Source of the DNA: an uncultured Sphingomonas sp.
GTDB lineage: Bacteria; Pseudomonadota; Alphaproteobacteria; Sphingomonadales; Sphingomonadaceae
Length of the DNA: 64,000 nucleotides
Direction of reading: 5' to 3'
Assembly: GCF_913774285.1 (NCBI RefSeq)
Contig: NZ_CAJYHX010000022.1
Span: 124,001-188,000 of the forward strand
The position numbers and the translations under genes are program-made. Below the pieces are notes generated by a model. It did no database searches, was not told the DNA's origin, and was given only the letters and a program-made list of their open reading frames with translations. The first letter of the stretch is position 1. Each line of letters opens with the position of its first letter. Below, one piece after another: positions 1-9,037 of the stretch.

Positions 1-830
1 ACCTGCAGCCGCACCCGACGCACCGTCTCGCCCATCACCAGATCGAAGCCGATCGCGAAGGCCTCGGGCGCCAGGTTCCGCGCCATCAGGTCGGCGTCAG
101 CCTCCACCGCGAAGGTCAGCGTCCGCCCGCGATCCAGCCCCACGGCCAGCGCCGCGCTCTCGGCATCGCCGACATTGACCACCGTCGTCGCCGCCTTGCC
201 CGCGAAGGCGCCGAACAGCAGCCGCAGCTCTTCCAGCGACTTGTGGTCGAGGCTGACATTGTTGAGCACCGCGATCCGCGGCCAATAGTTGGCTATCGAG
301 CCGTCGCTCTCGTCCACCTCGCTGACGAAGGCGTCCCCTGCCCCCACCAGCGCGCTGGCGAAGGGCGCGTCCGGCGTGGCGAAATTCTTCATCACCGCGC
401 CGTTCATCACCGTCGGATCGCGCCCGCAGGCATGGAGGATCCAGCCGATCATCCCCGTCACGGTCGACTTCCCGCTTGTGCCCGCCACGCCGATCGGCAG
501 CGGTGAGGCGTTGAACAGGCTCGCCAGCAGCTCGGCCCGCGACATCCGCGCGCAGCCCAGCTCGGCCGCGCGCACCATGTCCGGCACGGTCGGCTCGATC
601 GCGGCGGAGGCGACCACCACCTGCTCGGCCGACTGCACGCCGCTGCCGTCCTGCGGGAACAGGTCGACCCCGCGCGAGCGGAGCCAGTCGAACTTGGAGG
701 CCAGCCGCCCGCCGTCGAGGCTGCGGTCCGAACCCGAGACCCGGGCGCCGCGGCCGGCGAGGATCATCGCCAGCGGCATCATCCCCGAACCGCCGATCCC
801 TACGAAGAAGGTTGCTTTGCCATGCTGCAT
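1..830 (-). CDS. Mur ligase family protein (MurC/Mpl-like), C-terminus outside window
   Basis: Translating the minus strand from the ATG at 830 gives an open frame of 276 codons to the window edge. It starts with a MurC/Mpl-type nucleotide motif (GIGGSGM, residues 11-17), followed by an ATP P-loop GTSGKST (117-123), an acidic EVDESD motif (171-176) and NNVSLDH (190-196). Family members join L-alanine (MurC) or a whole murein tripeptide (Mpl) to UDP-MurNAc in the cytoplasm. The GTSGKST and NN-x3-DH motifs are closer to Mpl than to classical MurC (GTHGKT). Its divergent neighbour is an LD-carboxypeptidase, which fits peptidoglycan recycling rather than synthesis, but that assignment is inference. 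The start is the first ATG of the frame, and no strong Shine-Dalgarno sequence precedes it. Confidence 0.8.
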   Translation of the reverse strand, partial: MQHGKATFFVGIGGSGMMPLAMILAGRGARVSGSDRSLDGGRLASKFDWLRSRGVDLFPQDGSGVQSAEQVVVASAAIEPTVPDMVRAAELGCARMSRAELLASLFNASPLPIGVAGTSGKSTVTGMIGWILHACGRDPTVMNGAVMKNFATPDAPFASALVGAGDAFVSEVDESDGSIANYWPRIAVLNNVSLDHKSLEELRLLFGAFAGKAATTVVNVGDAESAALAVGLDRGRTLTFAVEADADLMARNLAPEAFAIGFDLVMGETVRRVRLQ

Positions 831-869
831 GGGCACGCTATCGGCGAAGCGAGGAGACCATACAAGCAT

Positions 870-1688
870 ATGCGGATCGGAGTCGTCGCGCCGGCGCGGC
901 CAGTCACCCGGGAATCGTCAGCGCGGATGGCGGCGTTCATGGCGCTCACCTATCCGGAGCATGAGGTGGTGTTCCACCCGCAATGCTATCTCTCGGCCGG
1001 CCATTTCGCCGGCACCGATGCCGAGCGCGCGGCGGCCTTCCTGGAGTTCGCCAACGATCCCGCGATCGACGCGATCTGGTTCGCGCGCGGCGGCTATGGC
1101 TCGAACCGCATCCTCGACGCGGTGATGCCGCATCTGGGCGACGCGGCGCGGCGCAAGACGTACATGGGCTTTTCCGACATGGGCTTCCTGCTCGGCGCGC
1201 TCTACGCCCGCGACATCGGCCATCCGGTCCATGCCTCGATGGCGAGCAGCATCGGCAAGAACGATGCAGGCGTGGACACCGGCTGGGCGCTCGGCTGGCT
1301 GATCGAGCGCGACCGGCGCGGGCTGGACCCCAGCTTGGCCGACGGTCGCCCCGCCGCCGCCTTCAACCTCGCGATCCTCACCTCGCTGATCGGCAGCAAG
1401 TACCTGCCCGACCTCACCGATCATGTGCTGATGATCGAGGAAGTGGACGAGCCGCTCTACCGGATCGACCGGATGCTGTTCAATGTCGCCCATGCCGAGC
1501 AATTGAAGGGCATCGCCGGAATCCGCCTCGGCGCAGTGACCGCCATCGCCGAAAACGACCCGCCCTTCGGCGAAACTATCGACGAGATGATCGTCCGCTG
1601 GTGCAAGGAGATGGGCGTGCCCTATCTCGGCCGCTGCGGAATCGGGCATATCTCGACCAACCACGTCGTGCCGTTCGGCGTCGCATGA
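870..1688 (+). CDS. LD-carboxypeptidase (peptidase family S66)
   Basis: This 272-residue cytoplasmic enzyme of the LdcA family removes the terminal D-alanine from murein tetrapeptides by cleaving an L,D bond. The family triad can be placed: Ser102 in GFSD, Glu190 in LMIEE and His260 in GIGH. The FARGGYGSNR loop and the EVDEPLYRIDRML helix are also typical. The ATG at 870 is chosen because GAGGAG lies 13 bases upstream; an ATG at 822 would sit inside the divergent Mur-ligase gene. The stop overlaps the next start (ATGA), so translation is probably coupled to the PLP enzyme. The product of LdcA, a free tripeptide, is the substrate of Mpl ligases. Confidence 0.9.
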   Translation: MRIGVVAPARPVTRESSARMAAFMALTYPEHEVVFHPQCYLSAGHFAGTDAERAAAFLEFANDPAIDAIWFARGGYGSNRILDAVMPHLGDAARRKTYMGFSDMGFLLGALYARDIGHPVHASMASSIGKNDAGVDTGWALGWLIERDRRGLDPSLADGRPAAAFNLAILTSLIGSKYLPDLTDHVLMIEEVDEPLYRIDRMLFNVAHAEQLKGIAGIRLGAVTAIAENDPPFGETIDEMIVRWCKEMGVPYLGRCGIGHISTNHVVPFGVA

Positions 1689-2713
1689 GCCCCGATCGCC
1701 GGGCGCTGCGGACCCGCCACGGCGCGGTGTCGCTGCTCGCCCACCCCTCGTCGATCGAGCGCCTGGCGCGGCTGGAGGCGGCGCTCGGCACCGGCGTGCG
1801 GATCTATGTGAAGCGCGACGATGTGGCGGGCATCGGCGGCGGCGGCAACAAGCTGCGCAAGCTCGAATTCTTGCTCGGCGACGCGATCGCCCAAGGCTGC
1901 GACACCTTCGTCACCACGGGCGGGCTGCAATCGAACCATGCCCGGCTGAGCGCGGCGGCGTCCGCACGGACGGGCCTAGCCTGCGAGCTGGTGCTGGCCG
2001 ATGTCGTCCCCCGCCACGACGCCGACTATCGCGGCAACGGCAACCTGCTGCTCGACGCGATCTTCGGCGCCACCGTCCACCGCGTGTCCGGCGACACCGA
2101 CCCGCTCGCCTTCGCCCATGCCCGCGCCGAGGCGCTGCGGGCGGAGGGGCGCAAACCCTATGTTGTCGGTGCGGGCGGATCGTCGCCGGTCGGCGCGCTC
2201 GGCTATGTCGCCTGCGCCTGGGAGATCTTGGACCAGGAGGCGGCGCTGGGCGAGCGCTTCGCCCGCATCGTCGTCCCCAATGGCAGCGCCGGCACCCATG
2301 CGGGCCTCGCCGCCGGCATGGCGGCCGCGGGCGCGGAGGTGACGCGCGTCGTTTCCTACGCCGTCCTCGCCACCCCCGAGCGCGCTCACGCCGAGACGCT
2401 GGCGCTCGCCCAGGCGACGCTCGCCGCCAACACCCTGCCGGGCAGCGTGACGGCAGACGAGGTGGCGATCGACGGCAGCCAGCGGGGCGAAGGCTATGGC
2501 ATCCCCACGGATGCGATGCGCGAAGCGGTGGAAATGCTCGCCCGCACCGAGGGCCTGCTGCTCGACCCCGTCTACAGCGGCAAGGCGTTCGCCGGGCTGC
2601 TCGCCGCGATCTGCAGCGGCGCGTTCCAGCCGGGCGAGGCGGTGCTGTACGTCATGACCGGCGGCGTGCCGGGGCTGTTCGCGTATCGGGAGGTGTTTGA
2701 ACCTGTCTTCTAG
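1685..2713 (+). CDS. D-cysteine desulfhydrase / ACC deaminase family PLP enzyme
   Basis: The product is 342 residues, the usual length for this fold-type II PLP family. The cofactor lysine is Lys56 in GGGNKLRKLE, followed by the GGLQSNHAR motif that binds substrate and a C-terminal TGG phosphate/pyridine loop (VMTGGVPG). Family enzymes deaminate D-cysteine, D-3-chloroalanine or 1-aminocyclopropane-1-carboxylate, and sequence alone does not separate these here. The gene overlaps the LD-carboxypeptidase stop by four bases, so the two are one operon. Since LD-carboxypeptidase releases D-alanine, a D-amino-acid role is attractive but unproven. It converges on the outer-membrane gene at 2740. Confidence 0.85.
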   Translation: MSPDRRALRTRHGAVSLLAHPSSIERLARLEAALGTGVRIYVKRDDVAGIGGGGNKLRKLEFLLGDAIAQGCDTFVTTGGLQSNHARLSAAASARTGLACELVLADVVPRHDADYRGNGNLLLDAIFGATVHRVSGDTDPLAFAHARAEALRAEGRKPYVVGAGGSSPVGALGYVACAWEILDQEAALGERFARIVVPNGSAGTHAGLAAGMAAAGAEVTRVVSYAVLATPERAHAETLALAQATLAANTLPGSVTADEVAIDGSQRGEGYGIPTDAMREAVEMLARTEGLLLDPVYSGKAFAGLLAAICSGAFQPGEAVLYVMTGGVPGLFAYREVFEPVF

Positions 2714-2739
2714 ACCCCTGGCAGGCGGCGTCCGACAGG

Positions 2740-5034
2740 TCAAAAGCGCTTCCGCAAACCAAGTTGAAGGGTTCGGCCAACGGGATCGAGATTCCTCGGA
2801 TGCAAGGCGAAGGGCAGCGCGGCGCCATCGGCTTGCACCCGCGGGCGCGCATTGAGAAGATTGGTGACCCCCACCTTGATCCGCAGCCCCGCGGATTCCT
2901 CGTCCTGCCCGCTCCGATGGCCGATGTTGAGCGTAACCTGACCGTCCATCGTCAGCAGCGCCGAATAGTGCAGGCGCAAAGTCTCCCCATCACCCTGTCG
3001 CAGGGTGCCGCTTGTTCCCTGCCGCCAGTTGCCACTGAACTGTGCGGTGAATCGCGCGCTCCCCAGCCCCGCCCGGGCTTGCACCGTGTGTCGCGACGGC
3101 AGTTGCCCCGAGGAACTGAGCGGTGCTGCCAGGAGATCGATCGGCGACCTCCCCGCGCGCAGCAGGAGCGACTCCGATAGGAGCCAGCTATGGGAGAGCC
3201 CCAATTCCCAATGCGTCCCGCCGAGCATCGCCGACGGCGCCCGGCTCTGCGGATCGCCCTCGGCGCGGTGCCCTTTCAGCTCGCCGGACAAGTGGAGATC
3301 CGACAGCAGGCTTTTACGCTCCCGACGCACTCCGTTGAGCGGGCGCATGTCGACCGTCAGCAGATTCCCGGTCGCGTCGCGGACAAACCGTTCCGGGAAG
3401 GCTTCCTCCAATGCGGTACCGGGGCCGTTGACCGATATCACCGGATCGCCCGTTCGCTGCCTGCTATAGTTCACGCCCGCCGACGCGCGCGCCGTGCCGA
3501 TCCTTTTCTGGAAGTTCGCCCGGATGGTCGAGGAGGTGTCGAGCTGGCGCTGCAGGCCCGCATTGCCGCCCAGAAGTCGGATCGGCGCCACGGTAGTGTT
3601 CGTCACAGGATCGAAAAGCAGCACGCCAGACTGGCGCACCAGCGGCGCGTAGAGCTGCGACGCGCCGGGGAATGTTGTCGCACGAACGGTGCCGAAGCCC
3701 AGCGTCAGGCTCGGCAACAGCGCCCAGTTGAGGCTTGCGTCATAGCTCGGCGCGCTCCGCAGCCGGCTGGTATGAGCATATCCCATGCTCGCGCTGCCCG
3801 ACACATCGCCGAGAAAGCCGAGCGGCCCATCGCCGCGCCGGACTAGCGGCGCGCTGACGTTCGTGCGCCAGCTCCAGGTGCGGCGACTCTGCGGATCGTC
3901 TCCCATGACCGCCCCGGCTGCATTCTGCGTGGCGTGATCGGCGGACGCATCCGCCGTCATGTTGAAAGAGGCCCACCCCGCAGGCAGCCGCAGAAAGGAA
4001 CCCCCGACCATTCCGGAAATCGCGTAGCGCGCCGTTGTCGACGCGCGCTTGGGGAAGGCAGTGGGGTCCGCCAGCAAGGGCACGCCCCCCGCCCCAGCCT
4101 GGCGCGGGTCCGGCAAGGGCTGGACGACCGTGGACAAGGTGGACGATCCCAGTTCGACGCGCCCATCGACGGACCAGGAAAGCTTTCCCGCGCTTCCTCC
4201 CAGCGTCGCACCGGATTGCGCGGTCGTAGACCGGCTGTCCTGGCGCAATATGCCAACAGAGCCGCTCCCCGTTCCCGTGCGGGCAAGGCCGCCAAATTGA
4301 CTGCTGGCCTGGATGCCGACACGCATTGTCATATTGATGTTCATGCTGCCCAGCGGACGCGCGAAACCGACGGTCCCGCTGGCGGAGTCGGTTGCCGGAA
4401 CAAGGCTGCGATTCGAAAATGTCGGATCGCTGGCGAGGGAGAAGCGATCGGTCCAGCGCAGGGAGCCCGCGTGGCGGACGTTGAGGCTGGCATTGATGCG
4501 CCGCTCGCCTTCAAGATTGGCGTAGCGCGCATCGCCGGTGACGGTTTCGGCACCGCCGTCGGTCGATGTCCCCGCGCTCGCCTCGCCGATCACGCTATGG
4601 AAGTGCTGGCGCAGCACCAGATTGAGGACTTTGCGTTCGGCGCCCACGCCATAGCCACCGCCCGATTGGGCCGGCAGGATCTCGATCTTCGCCAGCGCTT
4701 CCGGCGGCAATTCCAGAATGTCGTCGATCCCGCCCAGCCGGCGCCCGTTGACGATGATGGAGAAACCGTTCCCGCCATGATAGTCGCGCAGCCGCGCAAT
4801 GACATCGGCAACGCGGTCTGCGCCGAACGTCACGATGTCCGCCGCCGAAAGGGAATCCTCGGCCTGGGCGCTTTCCTCTGCTGGACGCCTGCCCACGACA
4901 ATGATCTGGTCGCGATCCTGCCCACTCGCGCCCGCAGGAGCCTGTTGCGCCTGGAGTTCGACCGGCGCCAACCCCGACGCCACGATGAAGAATAGAACCG
5001 GGGCGCTCACGCCGCGGGCCGGGCTCAAGTTCAT
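2740..5034 (-). CDS. TonB-dependent receptor-like outer-membrane protein
   Basis: This 764-residue protein has an N-terminal signal sequence ending near AQAQ-type residues, a TonB-box-like segment (IIVVGRR) and a plug-like region at roughly residues 60-140 (SIIVNGRRLGG, LPPEALAKIEILPA). A long beta-barrel region follows, ending in the aromatic C-terminus GLRKRF typical of outer-membrane barrels. Start: the frame is open further upstream, but the ATG at 5034 places the signal peptide correctly and leaves the upstream gene clear. Substrate is unknown: no transporter, regulator or TonB gene is adjacent. Its only same-strand neighbour is a small secreted protein 101 bases upstream. It is on the short side for a TonB receptor, and the plug is compact. 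Confidence 0.75.
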   Translation of the reverse strand: MNLSPARGVSAPVLFFIVASGLAPVELQAQQAPAGASGQDRDQIIVVGRRPAEESAQAEDSLSAADIVTFGADRVADVIARLRDYHGGNGFSIIVNGRRLGGIDDILELPPEALAKIEILPAQSGGGYGVGAERKVLNLVLRQHFHSVIGEASAGTSTDGGAETVTGDARYANLEGERRINASLNVRHAGSLRWTDRFSLASDPTFSNRSLVPATDSASGTVGFARPLGSMNINMTMRVGIQASSQFGGLARTGTGSGSVGILRQDSRSTTAQSGATLGGSAGKLSWSVDGRVELGSSTLSTVVQPLPDPRQAGAGGVPLLADPTAFPKRASTTARYAISGMVGGSFLRLPAGWASFNMTADASADHATQNAAGAVMGDDPQSRRTWSWRTNVSAPLVRRGDGPLGFLGDVSGSASMGYAHTSRLRSAPSYDASLNWALLPSLTLGFGTVRATTFPGASQLYAPLVRQSGVLLFDPVTNTTVAPIRLLGGNAGLQRQLDTSSTIRANFQKRIGTARASAGVNYSRQRTGDPVISVNGPGTALEEAFPERFVRDATGNLLTVDMRPLNGVRRERKSLLSDLHLSGELKGHRAEGDPQSRAPSAMLGGTHWELGLSHSWLLSESLLLRAGRSPIDLLAAPLSSSGQLPSRHTVQARAGLGSARFTAQFSGNWRQGTSGTLRQGDGETLRLHYSALLTMDGQVTLNIGHRSGQDEESAGLRIKVGVTNLLNARPRVQADGAALPFALHPRNLDPVGRTLQLGLRKRF

Positions 5035-5100
5035 TTTCAAAGCACCAGCACGCAACCCAAGGGGGGCGACGGTTCCTCGCCAGAACGAATATACGGCTAA

Positions 5101-5127
5101 GGGCGGCCCACATCGTGCAGACCGCCC
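5101..5127 (-). terminator. G+C hairpin after the secreted-protein gene
   Basis: GGGCGG and CCGCCC arms flank a 15-base loop just after the TAA of the 5136-5600 gene. No T-run follows, so it may only attenuate transcription into the outer-membrane gene. Confidence 0.35.
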
Positions 5128-5135
5128 CCGGCTTT

Positions 5136-5600
5136 TTACATGGACTGCGAAGGCGCAGCGGTCATCGAGAAGAAGACGTTGCTGCCAGACGAGATCCGGC
5201 CGTTGCACGTGGGCAGTTGACCCGTGTTGGACGCAGGCCGCGTTGCCGTAACCGAAGCGATCGTGCCGCTGCTGTTCTGCACCGAGAACCAGAAGTGGCA
5301 AATCTGCGGCGCGGAGCCGTCGGTGGGGGTGATCGTCGCATCGAACTGGAGTTCAGAATAGCCATAGTCAAGCACGGTCTTCAGACGACCGACTTCCGTA
5401 CGACTGGGAAGGATCGTCGTCGGAAGCTGGGGGTTATAGGACCCGCTCCACGACACGTTGGAAATGACGATGTTGGACGACGCATTCAAATTCTGCACGT
5501 AAGCATAGAAATAATCCCCGGCTGCCTGTGCCGGCTGCGAAGTCACGACTGCACCAACCGACATCAGCGCAGCAACACACACGCGTGAAAAGATACCCAT
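5136..5600 (-). CDS. Small secreted protein of unknown family
   Basis: The product is 154 residues with a clear Sec signal peptide (MGIFSRVCVAALMSVGAV...AQA, cut near residue 27). The mature part is rich in Ser, Thr, Asn and aromatic residues, looks all-beta, and has two cysteines (in ICHFWF and TCNGR) that could form one disulfide in the periplasm or outside. I do not recognise the family. The ATG at 5600 follows GGGGAG by nine bases, which fixes the start. The gene and its upstream DNA are visibly AT-richer than the surroundings. It lies upstream of, and on the same strand as, the outer-membrane receptor, suggesting that the two surface proteins work together. Confidence 0.7.
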   Translation of the reverse strand: MGIFSRVCVAALMSVGAVVTSQPAQAAGDYFYAYVQNLNASSNIVISNVSWSGSYNPQLPTTILPSRTEVGRLKTVLDYGYSELQFDATITPTDGSAPQICHFWFSVQNSSGTIASVTATRPASNTGQLPTCNGRISSGSNVFFSMTAAPSQSM

Positions 5601-6085
5601 GCTCACAACTCCCCATTGAATAGCGTCATGTAACCCAATGCCGCGGTAACGCAGATCACCGCAAGCACACACAGCCTCAGGCCGCATGCATGGCGTAACG
5701 TGCCGCTGCTACATTTTCGTGTCAACGAGTTATGTTCCAATCTTAATATATTTTTGCTCTCGCAATGCATCCACCGATCAAGTTAACCTTATTTTAACTA
5801 CTCGCTATTCAGCACCCCCCTTTTCCTATCTTGTTAGTATTACTTGCCACGCCTGCGCCAGCCCGCTCCTCCCCTCCCGCGCTTATCCGAGAGCGCGGAC
5901 GACTCCGCGACGATTGCCACGTGCACCTTCGGCATCGCGCCCTACCCGCGCAGCTACGACGTCACGACGTACTTCAGGCCGGCTGAGAACGGCACCCCAT
6001 CCCTTTTCGCCAAAGCCTTGCCTATATCGCACCCGCGCGGGCATAAGCCGCGCTCCATTCCACACCCATGAAAGGGGTTCTTCCC
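5601..6085. other. Gene-free stretch with an AT-rich segment
   Basis: No convincing gene lies between the secreted-protein gene and thrS. Bases about 5700-5840 are strikingly A+T-rich for this genome, with TTAATATATTTTTG and TTAACCTTATTTTAACTA runs. This probably holds the promoters of the divergent genes. I see no T-box or tRNA-like leader for thrS. Confidence 0.5.
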
Positions 6086-8086
6086 GTGTCCGAGATGTTC
6101 CGCATTACGCTGCCCGACGGTTCCGTCCGCGAGGTAGCCCCGGGGACTACCCCGGCGGACATCGCCGCGGCGATCGGCCCCGGCCTCGCCAAGGCGGCGC
6201 TCGCCGCGCGCGTCGATGGCGAGCTGCGCGACATCGGCCGTCCGTTCGAGGGCGACGCAAGCCTCGCGCTCGTCACCGCCAAGGACGAGGCCGACGCGCT
6301 CGAACTCGCGCGCCACGATTATGCGCATATCCTGGCCGAAGCCGTGCAGCACCTGTTCCCAGGCACGCAGATCACCTTCGGCCCGTCGACCGACGACGGC
6401 TTCTACTATGACTTCGCCCCCAAGGACCGCCCCTTCACCGAGGAGGACCTGCCGGCGATCGAGGAGGAGATGCGCCGCATCATCGCGCGCGACGAGCCGC
6501 TGATCCGCGAAGTCTGGTCGCGCGCCGACCTGATCGCGCGCTGGACCGCGCAAGGCGAGACCTTCAAGGCCGAATGGGCCAAGGAACTGCCCGAGGGCGA
6601 GGAGCTGACCGTGTACCGCGCTGGCAAGGGCGAGGACGCCTGGCTGGACATGTGCCGCGGCCCCCACCTCGCCTCCACCGGCAAGGTCGCGGCGGATGCG
6701 TTCAAGCTGACGCGCGTGTCCGGCGCCTATTGGCGCGGCGACCAGAAGAACGCGATGCTCAGCCGCATCTACGGCACCGGCTGGCTGAACAAGAAGCAGC
6801 TGCAGGAGCATCTGACCCGCCTGGAAGAGGCCGCCAAGCGCGACCACCGCAAGCTCGGCGCGGAGATGGACCTGTTCCACCTCCAGCAGGAGGCGCATGG
6901 CTCGGTGTTCTGGCACCCCAACGGCTATGTCATCTACCGCGTGCTCGAAGATTATATGCGCCGCGCGGTCAACGGCGCGGGCAGCAAGGAAGTGAAGACC
7001 CCGCAGGTGATGGACGCGCGCCAGTGGGAGCAGTCCGGCCACTGGGGCAAATATCGCCAGAACATGTTCGTCATCCCCGACGAGACGCCGAACATCGAGG
7101 ACGACGGCCCGATGGTGTCGGACGACGTCCAGTGGATGGCGCTCAAGCCGATGAACTGCCCGGCGCACGTGCTGATCTTCAAGCAGGGCATCAAGTCGTA
7201 TCGCGACCTGCCGATGCGGCTGGTCGAGAATGGCTGCTGCCATCGCAACGAGCCGCACGGCGCGCTGCACGGGCTGATGCGCGTCCGCCAGTTCACCCAG
7301 GACGACGGCCATATCTTCTGCCGCGAGGACCAGATCGTCGACGAGGTGAAGGCGTTCTGCGCACTCGCCGACCAGGTCTACAAGCATTTCGGCTTCACCT
7401 ATGCGATCAAGCTGGCGCTACGCCCGGAGAAGCGCTTCGGCACCGACGAGATGTGGGACCAGGCCGAAAACGAGCTGCGCGACGCCGTGGTCGCCGCCGG
7501 CCTCGCCACGCCCGAATATGGCTGGGAGGAGCTGCCCGGCGAAGGCGCCTTCTACGCGCCGAAGCTGGAATGGCACCTCACCGACGCGATCGGCCGCACC
7601 TGGCAGGTCGGCACCATCCAGTCGGACCGGGTGCTGCCCGAGCGGCTCGATGCGTCCTATGTCGGCGAGGATGGCGAGCGCCACCGGCCGGTGATGCTCC
7701 ACCGCGCGATCTTCGGCTCGTACGAGCGGTTCATCGGCATCCTGATCGAGCATTTTGCCGGCAAGCTGCCGACCTGGCTCGCGCCGGTGCAGGCGGTCGT
7801 CGCGACGATCGTGTCCGATGCCGACGACTATGCGCGCGAGGTGGTGGCGAAGCTCCAGGCCGCGGGCATCCGCGTCGAGAGCGACCTGCGCAACGAGAAG
7901 ATCAACTACAAGGTGCGCGAGCACTCGCTCGCCAAGGTGCCCAACCTGCTGGTGGTCGGCAAGCGCGAGGCGGAGGAGAGCACCGTGGCGCTCCGCGTCC
8001 TCGGCAGCCAGGGCCAGACCATGCTGACGCTGGACGAGGCGATCGCGCGGCTCACGGCCGAGGCGCTTGCCCCCGACCTGCGCTGA
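6086..8086 (+). CDS. thrS: Threonine--tRNA ligase
   Basis: Threonyl-tRNA synthetase charges tRNA-Thr in the cytoplasm. Domains run in the usual order: an N-terminal TGS domain ([13 protein letters not shown]), the editing domain with the HxxxH pair His77/His81 and the CRGPH motif, the class II catalytic core with its zinc cysteine in MNCPAH, and a C-terminal anticodon-binding domain ending near residue 666. The GTG at 6086 is preferred because AAAGGGG lies eight bases before it and the protein then begins [13 protein letters not shown]; an ATG at 6068 is in frame but has no ribosome site. The gene is followed by a strong hairpin and converges with an outer-membrane protein gene. Confidence 0.95.
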   Translation: MSEMFRITLPDGSVREVAPGTTPADIAAAIGPGLAKAALAARVDGELRDIGRPFEGDASLALVTAKDEADALELARHDYAHILAEAVQHLFPGTQITFGPSTDDGFYYDFAPKDRPFTEEDLPAIEEEMRRIIARDEPLIREVWSRADLIARWTAQGETFKAEWAKELPEGEELTVYRAGKGEDAWLDMCRGPHLASTGKVAADAFKLTRVSGAYWRGDQKNAMLSRIYGTGWLNKKQLQEHLTRLEEAAKRDHRKLGAEMDLFHLQQEAHGSVFWHPNGYVIYRVLEDYMRRAVNGAGSKEVKTPQVMDARQWEQSGHWGKYRQNMFVIPDETPNIEDDGPMVSDDVQWMALKPMNCPAHVLIFKQGIKSYRDLPMRLVENGCCHRNEPHGALHGLMRVRQFTQDDGHIFCREDQIVDEVKAFCALADQVYKHFGFTYAIKLALRPEKRFGTDEMWDQAENELRDAVVAAGLATPEYGWEELPGEGAFYAPKLEWHLTDAIGRTWQVGTIQSDRVLPERLDASYVGEDGERHRPVMLHRAIFGSYERFIGILIEHFAGKLPTWLAPVQAVVATIVSDADDYAREVVAKLQAAGIRVESDLRNEKINYKVREHSLAKVPNLLVVGKREAEESTVALRVLGSQGQTMLTLDEAIARLTAEALAPDLR

Positions 8087-8090
8087 TCCC

Positions 8091-8122
8091 GACGCCCCCT
8101 TCCGCTTGCGGGAGGGGGCGTC
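8091..8122. terminator. Palindromic repeat acting as terminator after thrS
   Basis: A perfect 10-bp stem (GACGCCCCCT with its complement AGGGGGCGTC) encloses CCGC-TT-GCGG. It lies between convergent thrS and the 8138 gene. Its core, CCCGCTTGCGGGAGGGG-like, recurs elsewhere in the window, so it is also one copy of a dispersed palindrome. Confidence 0.6.
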
Positions 8123-8137
8123 GCTCCCGCTGCATCT

Positions 8138-8827
8138 TCAGAACCGGTATTTCACCCCGACCTGCAGGATCGGATAGACCGGATAGCCGTCGGCTCGATC
8201 CTGCAGCTTGCGCTTCTGCTTGCCCAGTTCGGTTCGATAGGTATCGCCAGCAACGGTCTGGTCGGTCGCCAGCGTGCCATTCGAGGTGAAGTCGCGGATG
8301 CGCACCGCACCCTGGAACAGGGCACCGGCCTCGATGTTAAAGCTCAGCCCCTTGCGCAGCCCGCCGCCATAGCCGAGCGTCAGCTGCGGCACGAATTCGC
8401 GCACGTCAGCGCGTCCGGTGATGGTCCCGATCTCGGTGGGCGTATAGACCCGATCGCCGATCTGGGTGGGCCCGGTCGGTGTCGCGCGAACCCGCGCCTC
8501 GTTGCCATTGTAGCGCAGGCCGCCGGACAGCCGGAAGCCGCCTCCCAAGGGATAGACGTCGACGATCATGCCACCCGAGCTCAGCTTGGCATGGCCGCGA
8601 TAGTCGATCCCGTCGGACGTGAAGCTATGATCGATGCCTAGGAAGCCGCCGTTCGCCCGCACGCCGACATGCTGGTTGAAGCGGTAGCCGACCTCCGGCC
8701 CCACCCCCAGCGTGCCCGCGGCCACGCCCACGCTCACCCGGCCTTCGCTCTCCGCGGACTGCGCCAGCGCCGATCCCGCAACCGTCATCGCGGCGACACA
8801 TGCCGCCGTTCGCACCATCCACTGCAT
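8138..8827 (-). CDS. Outer-membrane beta-barrel protein, small
   Basis: The 229-residue product has a signal peptide (MQWMVRTAACVAAMTVAGSALAQ) and alternating polar/hydrophobic strands (GVRANGGF, FRLSGGLRYNG, FVPQLTLGYGGGL) ending in the barrel signature VGVKYRF. It resembles the OmpA/OmpW-size porin-like barrels common in sphingomonads; no binding domain is present. The ATG at 8827 is selected because it follows CGGGGGTTAGCC and begins the signal peptide; an ATG at 8854 adds nine poorly fitting residues. Function beyond an outer-membrane location cannot be read from the sequence. Confidence 0.75.
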   Translation of the reverse strand: MQWMVRTAACVAAMTVAGSALAQSAESEGRVSVGVAAGTLGVGPEVGYRFNQHVGVRANGGFLGIDHSFTSDGIDYRGHAKLSSGGMIVDVYPLGGGFRLSGGLRYNGNEARVRATPTGPTQIGDRVYTPTEIGTITGRADVREFVPQLTLGYGGGLRKGLSFNIEAGALFQGAVRIRDFTSNGTLATDQTVAGDTYRTELGKQKRKLQDRADGYPVYPILQVGVKYRF

Positions 8828-9021
8828 GGCTAACCCCCGTTGCTGGCCGCGCATGCACGCGCGCGGACCCTCCCGACATTATAGGAAAAGCTTGCAGTAA
8901 CCCAGCAGCGGGTCGGGGTTTTTGGAACAAAGCGTCTGCCGGGCAATATCGCAGCAGAATGGCATCGAGGAGACCTTCTCTCGCGGCAGATTCATGTCTA
9001 TATAGGGTGCTGATCAACTAC

Positions 9022-9037
9022 AGGAGCCAGTCTTATA
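9022..9037 (+). promoter_or_regulatory. infC ribosome site and probable ATA start codon
   Basis: AGGAG at 9022-9026 lies eight bases before an in-frame ATA (9035-9037) but twenty bases before the first ATG (9047). This spacing argues that translation begins at ATA. A rare start codon is the known basis of IF-3 autoregulation. Confidence 0.55.

Noticed and set aside
5688..6085. T-box leader for thrS
   Set aside because: No T-box sequence, specifier stem or terminator/antiterminator pair was found. T-boxes are also not expected in this group.
6068..6085. thrS start at ATG 6068
   Set aside because: No Shine-Dalgarno precedes it, and AAAGGGG within these codons is itself well placed for GTG 6086. 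Not excluded.
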